Made by a program: the position numbers and the translations under genes. A DNA stretch of 64,000 nt from Roseateles sp. (GTDB lineage Bacteria; Pseudomonadota; Gammaproteobacteria; Burkholderiales; Burkholderiaceae_C), in contig JAEUPJ010000090.1 in assembly GCA_016790285.1 (NCBI GenBank), forward strand, positions 1 through 64,000, given 5' to 3'. The notes under the pieces were generated by a model. The model made no database searches, had not been told where the DNA came from, and saw only the letters and a list, made by a program, of their open reading frames with translations. Positions 54,565 to 64,000 of this stretch are shown here, one piece after another. Position 1 is the stretch's first letter. Each line of letters opens with the position of its first letter.

Positions 54565-56751
54565 ATGACCCGTCACTCCCTCACGCTGCTGGCCGCCGCC
54601 GCGCTGGCCGTCACCTCCGCCCATGCCGACGAAGGCATGTGGATGCCCAAGCAACTGCCCCAGATCTCCAAGGCCCTGAAGGCCGGCGGGCTGGCGCTGG
54701 ACCCGGCCAAGCTCCGTGAGCTGACCGACTTCCCGATGGGCGCCGTCGTCTCGCTGGGTGGTTGCACCGCCAGCTTCGTGTCGCCGCAGGGCCTGGTGGT
54801 CACCAACCACCACTGCGCCTACGGCAGCATCCAGTACAACTCGCGCCCTGACCGCGACCTGCTCAAGAACGGCTTCTACGCCACGACGCTGGCCGATGAA
54901 CTGCCCGCCGCCCCGGGCAGCCGCATCTACGTCACGGTGGACATGAAGGACGTCAGCGCCGAGATCCTGAACGACAAGACCCGCGCGCTCACCGGCAAGG
55001 CCCGCACGGACGCCATCGAGGCCACCGAGAAGCAGCTCGTGGCCGCCTGCGAGGCCGACAAGGGCCACCGCTGCAACGTCTACAGCTTCTTCGGCGGCCT
55101 GCAGTACCAGCTGATCAAGCAGCTGGAGATCCGCGACGTGCGCCTCGTGCACGCGCCCGCCACCGGCGTGGGCCTGTTCGGCGGCGACGCCGACAACTGG
55201 ATCTGGCCGCGCCACACCGGCGACTACAGCTTCTACCGCGCCTATGTGGGCCCGGACGGCAAGCCGGCGGATTTCAGCAAGGACAACAAGCCCTACACCC
55301 CGAAGCACCACCTCAAGGTCGCCTCGCCCACGGCCAGCCCCCTCAACGAGGGTGACTTCGTCATGGTGACCGGCTACCCCGGCCGCACCAACCGCCACCG
55401 CCTGCCCACGGAGGTGGACTTCGCCTTCGGCTGGCAGCAGCCCACGCAGACCAAGGCGCTGGGCGAGGCCATCGACATCATCAAGGCCGAGACGGCGGGC
55501 CGCCGCGACGGCGAGATCAAGATGGCCGCCCGCATGCAGGGCCTGCAAAACGGTTTCAAGAACCTCAGTGGCCAGCAGCAGAGCTTCGAGGGCAGCGACA
55601 TCCTTGCGCGCAAGCAGGCCGGCTTCGACCAGCTCAAGGCCTGGGTGAACGCCGACGCCAAGCGCCGCGAACGCTACGGCGCCGACCTCGGCGCCGCCGA
55701 GAGCCTCATCGCCGAGCGCCAGGCCATCGGCCGCGCCGAGATGCTGATGAACTTCACCTCGCCCGCGCTGCTGACATCCGCCCGCCAGCTGTACGAAGCC
55801 GCGCTGCAGCGTGCCAAGCCCGATGCCGAGCGCAAGGCCGGCTTCCAGGAGCGCGACGTGCCTCGCCTGCGCGCCTCGCAGCAGACGCTGGAGCGCCGCT
55901 ACGACGAGCAGACCGACAAGCGCCTGGTAGCGCACTTCCTGGCCAAGTACCTGGCCCAGCCCGCCGGGACGCTGAACGCCGCCTGGCTGGACGCCTTCGG
56001 CCTGAAGGCCGGCCAGGACGAAGCCGCCGTGCGCGCGCAGATCGACAAGCTCTACACCGCCACCAAGCTCGCCGACACCGCGGCCCGCCTGGAATGGCTG
56101 GGCAAGGATGCCGCCGCCTTCAAGGCCAGCGACGATGCCTTCATCAAGCTCGCCGTGGCCCTGCACGACGACGACGAGCGGCGTGAGAACCGCGACAAGG
56201 AGCTCGCCGGCAAGCTGCAAAAGGCCTACGCCGGCGTGCAGCAGGCCATGATCGACTACCACGCCAGCCGTGGCGAAGCCGTCTACCCCGATGCCAACGG
56301 CACGCTGCGCATCAGCTTCGGCAAGGTGCAGGGCCGCAACCCCGGCACCGACGGCAGCAACTGGACGGCCTTCACGACGCTGCGCGGCATCGTCGCCAAG
56401 CACCGTGGCCCGGACGAAGCGGGTGGCGAGTTCAACGCCCCGGCCGAGCAGCTCGCGGCCATCAAGGCGCGCAACTTCGGCAACTACTACGTCAAGGGCC
56501 TGGACTCGGTGCCGGTGAACTTCCTGGCCACGCTGGACACCACGGGCGGCAACTCCGGCTCGCCGGTGCTCAACAAGAAGGGCGAGCTCGTGGGCCTGCT
56601 CTTCGACGGCACCCTCGACGCGGTGATCTCGGACTGGGACTTCAACCCCAAGATGGTTCGCAGCATCTGCCTGGACTCGCGCTACATGCTCTGGCAGATG
56701 AGCACCGTGGACAAGACCACGCGCCTGCTCGACGAGATGGGCGTCAAGTAA
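54565..56751 (+). CDS. S46 family serine dipeptidyl peptidase (DPP7/DPP11 type)
   Basis: 728 residues with a signal peptide (LLAAAALAVTSAHA). Chymotrypsin-fold triad: His in VVTNHHCAYG (about residue 83), Asp in FGGDADNWIWPRHTGD, and Ser in TTGGNSGSPVLNKKGE (about residue 664). Removes dipeptides from peptides in the periplasm, aiding growth on peptides. The S1-pocket residue that separates DPP7 from DPP11 was not decided. Opposite-strand YceI follows. Confidence 0.94.
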   Translation: MTRHSLTLLAAAALAVTSAHADEGMWMPKQLPQISKALKAGGLALDPAKLRELTDFPMGAVVSLGGCTASFVSPQGLVVTNHHCAYGSIQYNSRPDRDLLKNGFYATTLADELPAAPGSRIYVTVDMKDVSAEILNDKTRALTGKARTDAIEATEKQLVAACEADKGHRCNVYSFFGGLQYQLIKQLEIRDVRLVHAPATGVGLFGGDADNWIWPRHTGDYSFYRAYVGPDGKPADFSKDNKPYTPKHHLKVASPTASPLNEGDFVMVTGYPGRTNRHRLPTEVDFAFGWQQPTQTKALGEAIDIIKAETAGRRDGEIKMAARMQGLQNGFKNLSGQQQSFEGSDILARKQAGFDQLKAWVNADAKRRERYGADLGAAESLIAERQAIGRAEMLMNFTSPALLTSARQLYEAALQRAKPDAERKAGFQERDVPRLRASQQTLERRYDEQTDKRLVAHFLAKYLAQPAGTLNAAWLDAFGLKAGQDEAAVRAQIDKLYTATKLADTAARLEWLGKDAAAFKASDDAFIKLAVALHDDDERRENRDKELAGKLQKAYAGVQQAMIDYHASRGEAVYPDANGTLRISFGKVQGRNPGTDGSNWTAFTTLRGIVAKHRGPDEAGGEFNAPAEQLAAIKARNFGNYYVKGLDSVPVNFLATLDTTGGNSGSPVLNKKGELVGLLFDGTLDAVISDWDFNPKMVRSICLDSRYMLWQMSTVDKTTRLLDEMGVK

Positions 56752-56843
56752 ACAGCCCACCCCCTACGGCCTGACGGCCGCCCCCTGCAGGGGGCACTCC
56801 CGATGGACCGGCAAAGCCGGATCCACGGGAGTTGCTGGAGGAG

Positions 56844-56873
56844 AAGAACGGCAGCCCATGGGCTGCCGTTCTT
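56844..56873. terminator. Perfect 30-base palindrome between convergent genes
   Basis: The 15-base arms run from AAGAACGGCAGCCCA to its exact complement, so the 30 bases read the same on both strands. On either strand it folds to a long stem and both sides end AAGAA/TTCTT, acting as a bidirectional terminator for the S46 gene (plus) and the yceI-like gene (minus). It lies 93 bases after the S46 stop and 11 after the yceI-like stop. A second, GC-rich stem (CCCCCTGCAGGGGG, near 56790) precedes it. Confidence 0.75.
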
Positions 56874-56884
56874 CGTTGCTTGGA

Positions 56885-57457
56885 TCATTCCTTGGCGACC
56901 GCCTCGACCTGGATGCGCAGGCCGACGTCCATCTTGAAGCCGTAGTCCTTGCCGGCACCGAGGCCGAAGTCGTCGCGCTTGAAACTGCCCGAGGCGTCGG
57001 CGCCGCACCAGTCGCGCTTGAGCAGCGGGTGGGGCATGCACTTGAGCTGGTGCACGGTCAGCGTCAGGGGCTTGGTGAGGCCGTTGAGCGTGAGCTCGCC
57101 CACCACGCGCGCGGGCACGCCGGCGCTGCCGCCTTCGAAGCGGCCCTTGAACGTGGCCGTGGGGCTGTTCTTCTCGAGGTTGAAGAACTGCGCGCCGCGG
57201 GCCCAGGCGTTCATGGCGTCCAGGCCGAAGTCGATGCTGGCCAGGTCCATCTGCACGTCCACGCTGCCGGCGCCGGTGGCCTTGTCGTACACGATGCTGC
57301 CGCTGTTCTTGTTGAGCTTGCCGCGCCAGACCGACAGGCCCATGTGGTCGGCCTCGAAGCTCGGGTAGGTGTGGGTGGGGTCGATGTCGTAGGTGGTCGG
57401 TGCGGCGGTGGCGCTCGCGCACAGCAGGGCGGCGCAGATCAGGGGCAAGGCTTTCAT
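56885..57457 (-). CDS. YceI family periplasmic protein
   Basis: 190 residues with a signal peptide (LICAALLCASATA). The lipocalin-like YceI fold: TYDIDPTHTYPSFEADHMG, GSVDVQMDLASIDFG, ATFKGRFEGG, GELTLNGLTKPLTL. Binds isoprenoid-like ligands in known members. Confidence 0.95.
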   Translation of the reverse strand: MKALPLICAALLCASATAAPTTYDIDPTHTYPSFEADHMGLSVWRGKLNKNSGSIVYDKATGAGSVDVQMDLASIDFGLDAMNAWARGAQFFNLEKNSPTATFKGRFEGGSAGVPARVVGELTLNGLTKPLTLTVHQLKCMPHPLLKRDWCGADASGSFKRDDFGLGAGKDYGFKMDVGLRIQVEAVAKE

Positions 57458-57552
57458 GCGGTCCTCGATGGAAAGGGGGCTGACGGCTTCACGACGAACC
57501 AGCTCGGCGGGTTTCGACAGACGGCGCGCAACGGCCCGTTAGTATCGTCAGC

Positions 57553-58344
57553 ATGCGCCGCTTCCTCCTGCACACGGTCGTGCCTTGCCTGCTGCTGGCC
57601 TTGGCCGGCTGTGCCAGCGCGCCGCCGCCTGCCGACCGCTGGCAGGCGCTGGCGCAGGGTGTGTCGCACCGGGCCTGGTCGCCGTGGCCGGGCAGCGAGG
57701 TGCAGGCGCTGCGCGTGGACCTGGCGCAGGTGCGGCTCGCGCTGTCGCCGCCCGCCGACGCCGGGCAGCCGCTGGACGCCATGCCCAGCGGCCGCGGGGC
57801 GGTCGCCAGCGTCAATGCGTCGTTCTTCGACCGCGAGTTCCGCCCGCGCGGGCTGACGGTGTCGGGTGGCCAGCCCTGGCCGGAGTTGCTGCCAATGGCC
57901 CGACCGGTGGCCGACCCGCTGCTGGCCTGCGACACCCGCTGCGTCATCCGCTTCGACCCGCCCGCGGCAGCCGGGCCGGGCTGGCAACTGGCCGTCAGCG
58001 GCACGCCCTGGCTGGTGCGCGACGGCCAACCGCGCACGGTGGACGACGACGCCACCTGCGCCCACCTGTGCGCCCAGACCCACCCGCGCACCGCCGTGGG
58101 CCTGGACGCGAGCGGCCGGCACCTGCTGCTGCTCCTGGCCGCCGGCCGGCGTGGCGAGGTGGCGGGGCTGACCCTCACCGAGACCGCCGCGCTGATGCGC
58201 GAGCTCGGCGCCGAGCAGGCCTTCAACCTCGATGGCGGCGGGTCGTCCACGCTGCTCATTGCGGGCGAGTCGCGCCTGCCACGCCCCTTCAACGAACCCG
58301 CGCTGCGCCGCGTGGCCAACGCCCTGCACCTGTTCACCCCATGA
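57553..58344 (+). CDS. Phosphodiester glycosidase (NAGPA) family lipoprotein
   Basis: 263 residues. Lipobox LALAGCA. The NAGPA domain follows, with SVNASFFDREFRPRGL, the central CDTRCVIRFDP, TAVGLDASGRHLLLLL, and the final NLDGGGSSTLL. Family members cleave phosphodiester-linked sugars; bacterial substrates are mostly unknown. Overlaps the next gene by ATGA. Confidence 0.92.
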   Translation: MRRFLLHTVVPCLLLALAGCASAPPPADRWQALAQGVSHRAWSPWPGSEVQALRVDLAQVRLALSPPADAGQPLDAMPSGRGAVASVNASFFDREFRPRGLTVSGGQPWPELLPMARPVADPLLACDTRCVIRFDPPAAAGPGWQLAVSGTPWLVRDGQPRTVDDDATCAHLCAQTHPRTAVGLDASGRHLLLLLAAGRRGEVAGLTLTETAALMRELGAEQAFNLDGGGSSTLLIAGESRLPRPFNEPALRRVANALHLFTP

Positions 58345-59675
58345 CACGACTTCGCCTGCTGCCAACCCTGGGCCTGGCGGTGCTGCTGGCCGCCTGCGCG
58401 CCGCTCAAGACCCAGCCGCCCACGCCCACCGCCGAGAAGCGCTACACCGCGCCCGAGCTGCTCGCCCTGCGGCCCGGCGACTTCAGCTGGCCGGCCACGT
58501 CCACCGACGGCGAGCGCGCCCTGCGCGAGGCTGCGGTGGCGGACATCCGCGCACGCCTGGCGCTGCCGCCCGGCCCCGAACGGGACGCCGCCTTGCCCCG
58601 GCTTTTCGACCTCGTGGCCCAGTACAACGCCGAAATCGACGCCGCGCGGCCCCTGCTGCTGCAGGCCTTGCCGGGCCTGGGGGCGCGTGACGCCGAGTTC
58701 CAGCGCGCCTTGCTGACGGCCGCGCACACGCTCTACCCGGCGGACGCCGCGCCACTGCTGTGGCCGCTGCTGCCCCAGCTCACGGCGAGCAAGCCGTTTG
58801 CGATCGCCGCCTACACGCTGCTGCAGGCCGACCCCGGCGCGGCCGACCGCCTGCGCGAGCTCATCCCGCAGCAGTTCCCCGCCTGGGCGGACGACGCCCG
58901 CCTCACGGCGCTCACGCTGCGCCTCACGCCCACGGCGGTGGCGCCGCCGCCGCTGCCCGAGCTGCTGGCCGCGCCGCTGCGCGAAGGCTTTCCCGTCATC
59001 GTCAGCCTGCAGCGCCCGGGCCGGCAGGCCATGGGCCTGGCGCTGGTGCGCGGGGCGGACGGCCGCTTCCTGCGCGGGCCGGGCGGGGAGCTCTTCGCCC
59101 AGCCGCAACTCGCACTCGCGCGCACGGGGCTGCCCGGCACCCTCACCAACGGCAACACCCCGCAGGGCATCTTCAGCATCGTGGGCGCCGGCACGGCCAC
59201 CAACCCCAACATCGGCCCCACGCCGTACCTGCACAGCAAGCTGCCGGTGGAGGCGACGCCGGCTGAGTTCGAGCATGCGGACACCAGCCCCACGGCCACC
59301 TGGAGCGACGCGCTCTACGACAGCTTCCTGCCACCGAGCTGGCGCAACTTCGCGCCCATCCGCGAGGCCTGGCTGGCCGGCCGCGCCGGGCGGGACGAAC
59401 TCCTCATCCACGGCACGACGATCAACCCGGCCTACTACGCGGGCAGCCCCTACTTCCCCGGCACGCCGCAGCAGGGATGCCTGATCTCCAACGAAGACTG
59501 GCACCCGCCCACTGGCCAGCTGCTGGCCAGCCGGCAGCTCACGCTTGCCAAGGCCTATGCCGCGGCCGGCAGCCGGGCCGACCTGGCGGGCTATCTGGTC
59601 GTCGTCGACGTGCCCGGCGAGGGGCCTGTCACGCCCGCGCAAGCGTTGGCCCTCGTGACGGCGGCAGGGCGCTGA
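58341..59675 (+). CDS. Lipoprotein with L,D-transpeptidase-like C-terminal domain
   Basis: 444 residues. Lipobox LLAAC near residue 18; about 190 residues of Leu/Ala-rich helices; then a part with L,D-transpeptidase features: TPQGIFSIVGAG, LLIHGTTIN and, about 20 residues later, QQGCLIS, like the HG...GC(I/L) active-site pattern with catalytic Cys. If real, it would act on peptidoglycan side chains. The spacing is longer than usual, so this is tentative. ATGA overlap with the NAGPA-like gene. Confidence 0.7.
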   Translation: MTRLRLLPTLGLAVLLAACAPLKTQPPTPTAEKRYTAPELLALRPGDFSWPATSTDGERALREAAVADIRARLALPPGPERDAALPRLFDLVAQYNAEIDAARPLLLQALPGLGARDAEFQRALLTAAHTLYPADAAPLLWPLLPQLTASKPFAIAAYTLLQADPGAADRLRELIPQQFPAWADDARLTALTLRLTPTAVAPPPLPELLAAPLREGFPVIVSLQRPGRQAMGLALVRGADGRFLRGPGGELFAQPQLALARTGLPGTLTNGNTPQGIFSIVGAGTATNPNIGPTPYLHSKLPVEATPAEFEHADTSPTATWSDALYDSFLPPSWRNFAPIREAWLAGRAGRDELLIHGTTINPAYYAGSPYFPGTPQQGCLISNEDWHPPTGQLLASRQLTLAKAYAAAGSRADLAGYLVVVDVPGEGPVTPAQALALVTAAGR

Positions 59676-59689
59676 GGCAGGATCGGCCC

Positions 59690-60250
59690 ATGCGCCTCAC
59701 CCTTGCTGCCCCGGCCACCGTCTGCATCGCGTTGGCGTCTGTCGTGGCGGTGGCGGCCGAGCCGCCGCCGGGCCTGACCCTCAGCCCCGACGGGCAGGAG
59801 GTGCTGGACGTGTCCGGTGGCCACGCCTGGGCGCGCTGCGTGGAGGGCATGCGCTGGGACGGCCGCGCCTGCCAGGGCGAGCCGGCCCTCTTCACGCTGG
59901 CCGAGGCCCTGGCCATGGCGCGGGCCCGCAGCGAGACGTCGGGCCGTGGCTGGCGGGTGCCGCGCGTGCCGGAACTCAAGCGCTTCGGCGACCGCCTCGC
60001 GCACGCCGCGCAGCCCGCCACGCTGGCGCCGGCCGCGCCTGCGGGCTGGTACTGGACGAGTACCGTGCGCATCGACAGCGAGGCCGTGAACCCCTACGCC
60101 TACCGCAACGTGCAGCGCGGCGCCACCGAGAGCCGCGCCGACCGCCTCGTGCCCCAGGTGGGCTGGGCGGTGGACCCGCGCAGCGGCGAGGCCCGCGGCG
60201 ACATGTCGCGGCGCGAGCGGCTGCCGCTCAGGCTCGTGCGCAGCCTGTAG
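59690..60250 (+). CDS. DUF1566 (Lcl C-terminal-like) exported protein
   Basis: 186 residues with a signal peptide (TVCIALASVVAVAAE). Typical DUF1566 elements: TGRGWRVPRVPELKRF-like (here SGRGWRVPRVPELKRF), GWYWTSTV, and a partly conserved core. Cys pair in WARCVEGMRWDGRACQGEP. Start ATG at 59690 overlaps no other gene. Probably last of the envelope group. Confidence 0.85.
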   Translation: MRLTLAAPATVCIALASVVAVAAEPPPGLTLSPDGQEVLDVSGGHAWARCVEGMRWDGRACQGEPALFTLAEALAMARARSETSGRGWRVPRVPELKRFGDRLAHAAQPATLAPAAPAGWYWTSTVRIDSEAVNPYAYRNVQRGATESRADRLVPQVGWAVDPRSGEARGDMSRRERLPLRLVRSL

Positions 60251-60262
60251 CGCGGCGGCGGC

Positions 60263-61828
60263 TCAGGCCAGCGCCGGCTGGGCCTTGAAGGCGGCGACGG
60301 CGTCGGAGAGCAGGCCAGCCTGGTGGCGCAGGCTGGTGGCAGCCGCAGCGGCTTCCTCGACGAGGGCGGCATTCTGCTGGGTGGTGGTGTCGAGCTGCTG
60401 CATGGCGCCGTCCATCTGCGACACGCCGGTGCTTTGCTCCGAGGCCTCCAGGGCGATCTGGGCAATGAGCCCGCTCACACTCTCGACCTGGCCCACCACC
60501 TCGCGGATGGTGTCGCCCACACCGGCGATCACGACCGAGCCGCCGTCGATGCGCTCCACCGATTCAGTGATGAGCTGCTTGATCTGCTTGGCCGCCTCGG
60601 CGCTGCGGTGGGCGAGGGTGCGCACCTCGCCGGCCACGACCGCGAAGCCGCGCCCCTGCTCGCCCGCCCGCGCCGCTTCCACGGCCGCATTGAGCGCGAG
60701 GATGTTGGTCTGGAAGGCGATGCCGTCGATGACGCCGATGATGTCGGCGATGCGGCGGCTGGCCTGCTGGATGCCGTCGAAGGTCTGCACGACGTTGCCC
60801 ATGGCGTCGCCGGTGCGGCGCGCGACCTGCACCGCACCCTGGGCCAGGCGCTGGGCGTTCTGCGCGTTGCCGGCGGTGCTCTGGATGGTACTGTTGAGCT
60901 GCTCCATTGACGCAGCCGTCTGCTGCAGGCTGGAGGCCTGCTCCTCGGTGCGGGCGCTCAGGTCCTGGTTGCCCTGGGCGATCTGGCCGCTGGCCGTGGC
61001 CACGCTGTCCACGCCCTGGCGCACGGTCAGGACGAGGTTGTTCAGCGTGTGGCGCATGGATTGCATGGCGGCCATCACGCTGCCCTCGGGGGCTTCCCGC
61101 GTGAGAGCCTGGCCAGTCAGGTCACCCGAGGCCACGCGGTTGGCGGCGGCCGCCAGCTCGTGCGGCTCGGCGCCGAGCTCGCGGGTGATGCGGCGTGTGA
61201 CGAGCAGCGTCGTCACCGTGGCCAGCACGCCGCTGGCCATGCCCAGCAGCAGGATCAGCATCAGCTGGCGCTCGTTCTGGACGGTGGCCGACTCGTAGGT
61301 TTCCTTGGCGACGCGCACCTGCAGGTCCAGCAGCGCCTGCAGGCTGTCCAGCGCGGCGGGCGACAGCTTGCTGACCTGGTTGGCCAGCAGGCCGCGCGCG
61401 GTGGCGTAGTCCTGCCGGCGCAGGGCATCGGCAGCTGGCTGCAGGCCTTCATTGACGTAGGTGGCCATCTCGGCCACCTGCTGCTTGGCGAGCAAGGCCT
61501 CCTCCGGCGTGAGGTAGGTGGCCATGTACTCGGTCCACCGTGCTTTGGCCTTGGCGCGGTTGCGCTCGTATTCGGCCAGGCGTTTCTCGGCGCGGGCGGC
61601 GTCCTCGCTCTGTGCAGCGTCGTTCAGGATGATGCGGTCGCGCGCGGCCAGGAAGCGGATGTCGCCGAGCTGGCCCATCGGCACCGTGCGGTCCTCGTAG
61701 ACGCTCTTCATGGCGGCATTGGAGTTGTCCAGCGCACGCCAGGCGAAGGCGGCGATCATCAGCATCAGGGCCAGCAGCAGGCCAAAGCCCAGGGCCAGTC
61801 GTCGGGCGACAGTCATTTCACGGCGCAT
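60263..61828 (-). CDS. Methyl-accepting chemotaxis protein
   Basis: 521 residues. Two membrane segments (about 10-30 and 190-210) frame a four-helix-bundle sensor domain. HAMP follows (about 211-265), then the signalling hairpin: [35 protein letters not shown] (in pieces). No C-terminal NWETF-type CheR/CheB pentapeptide. Start at 61828 with GAGGAA upstream. Transcribed away from the GNAT gene. Confidence 0.97.
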   Translation of the reverse strand: MRREMTVARRLALGFGLLLALMLMIAAFAWRALDNSNAAMKSVYEDRTVPMGQLGDIRFLAARDRIILNDAAQSEDAARAEKRLAEYERNRAKAKARWTEYMATYLTPEEALLAKQQVAEMATYVNEGLQPAADALRRQDYATARGLLANQVSKLSPAALDSLQALLDLQVRVAKETYESATVQNERQLMLILLLGMASGVLATVTTLLVTRRITRELGAEPHELAAAANRVASGDLTGQALTREAPEGSVMAAMQSMRHTLNNLVLTVRQGVDSVATASGQIAQGNQDLSARTEEQASSLQQTAASMEQLNSTIQSTAGNAQNAQRLAQGAVQVARRTGDAMGNVVQTFDGIQQASRRIADIIGVIDGIAFQTNILALNAAVEAARAGEQGRGFAVVAGEVRTLAHRSAEAAKQIKQLITESVERIDGGSVVIAGVGDTIREVVGQVESVSGLIAQIALEASEQSTGVSQMDGAMQQLDTTTQQNAALVEEAAAAATSLRHQAGLLSDAVAAFKAQPALA

Positions 61829-62002
61829 GTTGTTCCTCAGGTCGGGTGGGGCATGGGGGTGTCCCAGCCTCATGAGCCGAACACCGGCGAGCAGTGTAGT
61901 GGCATCTTTGGTGAATTTGGTTTAAATGATAAAAACGGTGGATGATGGCGTGAAAAACGCCTCATGTCGGTGCGCGCCGCTGCCTGTTCCAATGACGTCG
62001 CC

Positions 62003-62524
62003 ATGGCGACCCTGCACCTGACTCCACCCAGCCTCGACGGCGCGGATGAACTCCTGCACTTCGAGACCGTCAACCGCGCCTTCTTCGAGGCCCGCATCAA
62101 CTCGCGGCCCTCCGCCTACTACTCGCCCGACGGCGTGCGCGCGGCCATTGCCCAGGCGGAGCGTGAGGCGCTGGAGGACAAGGGCTACCAGTTCCTCGTG
62201 CGCGACGACGCCGGCGTGCTGGTCGGGCGCGTCAACCTCGTTGGCGTGAAGCGCAAGCACTTCCAGATGGCGGAGCTGGGCTACCGCATGGCCGAGTCCG
62301 CCTGTGGCAAGGGCTATGCGAGCGAGGCCGTGCGCCAGGTGCTGGCGCGCGCCTTCGGTGAGCTGGGGCTCATGCGCCTGGAGGCCGTCGCTCGCGTGGG
62401 CAATGAGGGGTCGATCAAGGTGCTGTTGCGCAACGGCTTTCGGGAGTTCGGCCGCACCACGCAGAGCTTCGAGCTCGGCGGCGTGTGGCACGACCGCCTG
62501 CATTTCGAGCGCCGCGCGCCCTGA
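62003..62524 (+). CDS. GNAT acetyltransferase, RimJ/RimL-like
   Basis: 173 residues from the ATG at 62003 (MATLHLTPPSLDGADELLHFE, the usual start region); an ATG at 61964 is an alternative. Acetyl-CoA binding region GYRMAESACGKGYASEAVRQVL, and LEAVARVGNEGSIKVLLRNGF. Usually acetylates N termini of ribosomal proteins or similar substrates. Confidence 0.93.
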   Translation: MATLHLTPPSLDGADELLHFETVNRAFFEARINSRPSAYYSPDGVRAAIAQAEREALEDKGYQFLVRDDAGVLVGRVNLVGVKRKHFQMAELGYRMAESACGKGYASEAVRQVLARAFGELGLMRLEAVARVGNEGSIKVLLRNGFREFGRTTQSFELGGVWHDRLHFERRAP

Positions 62525-62528
62525 CGAC

Positions 62529-63281
62529 TCACGCGGCTTCGTCGGCCGCCGCCACGAGCGAGCGCGTGTAGTCGTGCGCCGCCTCGCCCGCGCAGAGCGC
62601 ATCGCGGCTCAGCGTCTCCAGGATGCGCCCGCGTTGCATGACGGCGAGGCGGTCGCACAGGTGCGCGACCACGCCCAGGTCATGGCTCACCAGGACGTAG
62701 GTGAGGCCGTGGCGCGCGCGCAGGTCGGCCAGCAGGTTGAGCACCTCAGCCTGCACCGACACATCCAGCGCCGAGGTGGGCTCGTCCAGCAGCAGCAGGG
62801 GCGGGCGCAGGATCAGGGCCCGCGCGATGGCCACGCGCTGGCGCTGGCCGCCGGAGATCTGGTGCGGGTAGCGGAACCGGAAAGCCGGCGGCAGCCCGAC
62901 CTGCTGCAGCGCTTCGTCGATGCGCTCGTCGATGCGATCCAGCCCCTGCACGCGCAGCGGCTCGGCCAGGGCGGTGCGCACGGTGTGGCGTGGGTGCAGG
63001 GAGCCGTAGGGGTCCTGGAACACCATCTGCGCCCGGCGTGCATGCGCGGGGCTGCGCGTGCCGTCGTAGGGCTGGCCGTCGATGTGCACCTGGCCCTGCC
63101 AGTGGCGGTATTGCCCGGCCAGGCAGCGCAGGATGCTCGTCTTGCCCGAGCCCGACTCGCCCACGAGCCCGAAGGACTCGCCGCGTGCCACCTCGAAGCT
63201 CACGCCGTGCAGCACGGTGTGCGCATCCCGTCCCTCGCCGAAGGCCAGTTGCAGGCCCTGGACCGACAGCATCGTGCTCAT
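62529..63281 (-). CDS. Oligopeptide-type ABC transporter ATP-binding protein
   Basis: 250 residues. Walker [12 protein letters not shown], signature [14 protein letters not shown], Walker [14 protein letters not shown]-loop VSHDLG. DppF/OppF type. It overlaps the next gene by ATGA, giving the usual D-F ATPase pair. Confidence 0.96.
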   Translation of the reverse strand: MSTMLSVQGLQLAFGEGRDAHTVLHGVSFEVARGESFGLVGESGSGKTSILRCLAGQYRHWQGQVHIDGQPYDGTRSPAHARRAQMVFQDPYGSLHPRHTVRTALAEPLRVQGLDRIDERIDEALQQVGLPPAFRFRYPHQISGGQRQRVAIARALILRPPLLLLDEPTSALDVSVQAEVLNLLADLRARHGLTYVLVSHDLGVVAHLCDRLAVMQRGRILETLSRDALCAGEAAHDYTRSLVAAADEAA

Positions 63282-64000
63282 GCGGCACTCCAGGCAGCGT
63301 CGCGCTGCAGCACGGGCAGGACGGCGCGCCGGTGCCGCAGGCTCGGCAGGGCGGCCATCAGGCCTTGGGTGTAGGGGTGCCGGGCCTGCGCGAGGTCAGC
63401 GGCGGCCAGCGTCTCGACGACGCGACCGGCATACATCACCAGCACGCGGTCGCAGAAGCGCCGGACCAGGTTGAGGTCGTGGCTGATGAAAAGCAGCGCC
63501 AGGCCTTCCTCGGCGACCAGCTCGTCGAGCAGGCCGAGCACTTCTTCGCGAACGGCCACGTCGAGGGCCGAGGTCGGCTCGTCGGCAATGAGCAGTTGAG
63601 GGCGTTGCGCCAGCATCATGGCGATCATGACCCGCTGGCCCATGCCGCCGGACACCTCGTGCGGGTAGAGCGCCGCCACGCGCCCGGGCTCGTGGATGCG
63701 CACGCGCTGCAGCAGCGCCTCGACGCGCTCGGCGCATTCGGCGCGCGACAGCCGGTGGCCCCGCTGCACGGCCTCGCCGATCTGGCGGCCGATGCTCATG
63801 ACCGGATTCAGCGAGTACTTCGGGTCCTGCATGATCATCGACAGCCGCCGGCCGCGCAGCGCGGCCATGTCGCGCTCGGAGGCGGTGCGCAGGTCCAGGC
63901 CGTCGAACTGCAGCTGCTCGGCCGTCACGCGCGCCTGGCGGGGCAGCAGGCGCAGCAGCGCGCGGCCGACGGTGGTCTTGCCGGAGCCGGATTCGCCGAC
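63278..64000 (-). CDS. Oligopeptide-type ABC transporter ATP-binding protein (5' end beyond the window)
   Basis: At least 240 residues; the frame stays open to 64000 and carries its Walker A ([12 protein letters not shown]) in the last 30 bases, so the start lies outside. Signature VSGGMGQRVMIAMMLAQ, Walker [13 protein letters not shown], and H-loop FISHDLN. DppD/OppD type. Its internal ATG-like start at 63928 is not the true start. Confidence 0.96.
   Translation of the reverse strand, partial: VGESGSGKTTVGRALLRLLPRQARVTAEQLQFDGLDLRTASERDMAALRGRRLSMIMQDPKYSLNPVMSIGRQIGEAVQRGHRLSRAECAERVEALLQRVRIHEPGRVAALYPHEVSGGMGQRVMIAMMLAQRPQLLIADEPTSALDVAVREEVLGLLDELVAEEGLALLFISHDLNLVRRFCDRVLVMYAGRVVETLAAADLAQARHPYTQGLMAALPSLRHRRAVLPVLQRDAAWSAA

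Overview
The window is a GC-rich stretch of a betaproteobacterial chromosome, most likely from the order Burkholderiales (Rubrivivax/Leptothrix/Roseateles-like). The evidence is the gene order hemH-hslR-grpE-dnaK-dnaJ, dnaG-rpoD, dnaX-ybaB-recR and gloB/methyltransferase/rnhA, the long Lys/Ala-rich N terminus of RpoD, the short H-NS-type protein, and the orthologue types throughout. Species cannot be named from sequence alone.

Positions 1-5402 look like the right end of an acquired island. They hold the probable end of an IS21-like element that cuts an AbiJ-like defence gene, an SRAP (YedK/HMCES-type) DNA-protein crosslink protein, a convergent small gene whose promoter is covered by a perfect LexA box, an exported endonuclease/exonuclease/phosphatase-fold enzyme, a minus-strand cluster of three small unknown genes, and two XRE-type regulators with related palindromes in front of them. 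Base composition is clearly lower in G+C in part of this region (24 of 60 at 4861-4920 against 41 of 60 at 5701-5760, hand counted). The island ends inside a PA0069-type radical SAM gene: that gene is cut between the first and second cysteines of its iron-sulfur cluster motif.

Positions 5403-30900 are mostly housekeeping genes on the minus strand: eptA, a response regulator with TPR-like repeats, the heat-shock cluster dnaJ/dnaK/grpE/hslR/hemH with two good sigma-32 promoters, a cyclase-FHA protein, rpoD and dnaG, a membrane GGDEF-EAL protein, an H-NS-like protein, yggX, argA, then a VOC protein and hrpA on the plus strand.

Positions 30900-46000 hold a pseudokinase-HDOD / kinase-HDOD-GAF pair, an envelope operon (DUF4398 lipoprotein and OmpA-like protein), the SRP RNA gene ffs, a divergent PurM-like protein, dnaX-ybaB-recR with a palindromic repeat, an MAPEG protein, mltD and gloB. 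Positions 46000-64000 hold a methyltransferase and rnhA, an amidohydrolase coupled to an orphan peptide-type binding protein, dcd, an ECF sigma factor between two cupin proteins, an S46 peptidase, YceI, an envelope lipoprotein pair (NAGPA-like and L,D-transpeptidase-like), a chemoreceptor, a GNAT enzyme and two oligopeptide-type ABC ATPases, the last cut by the window end.

No tRNA, rRNA or CRISPR array was seen. Most neighbouring genes on one strand are tightly packed with ATGA or GTGA overlaps, so translational coupling is common here.
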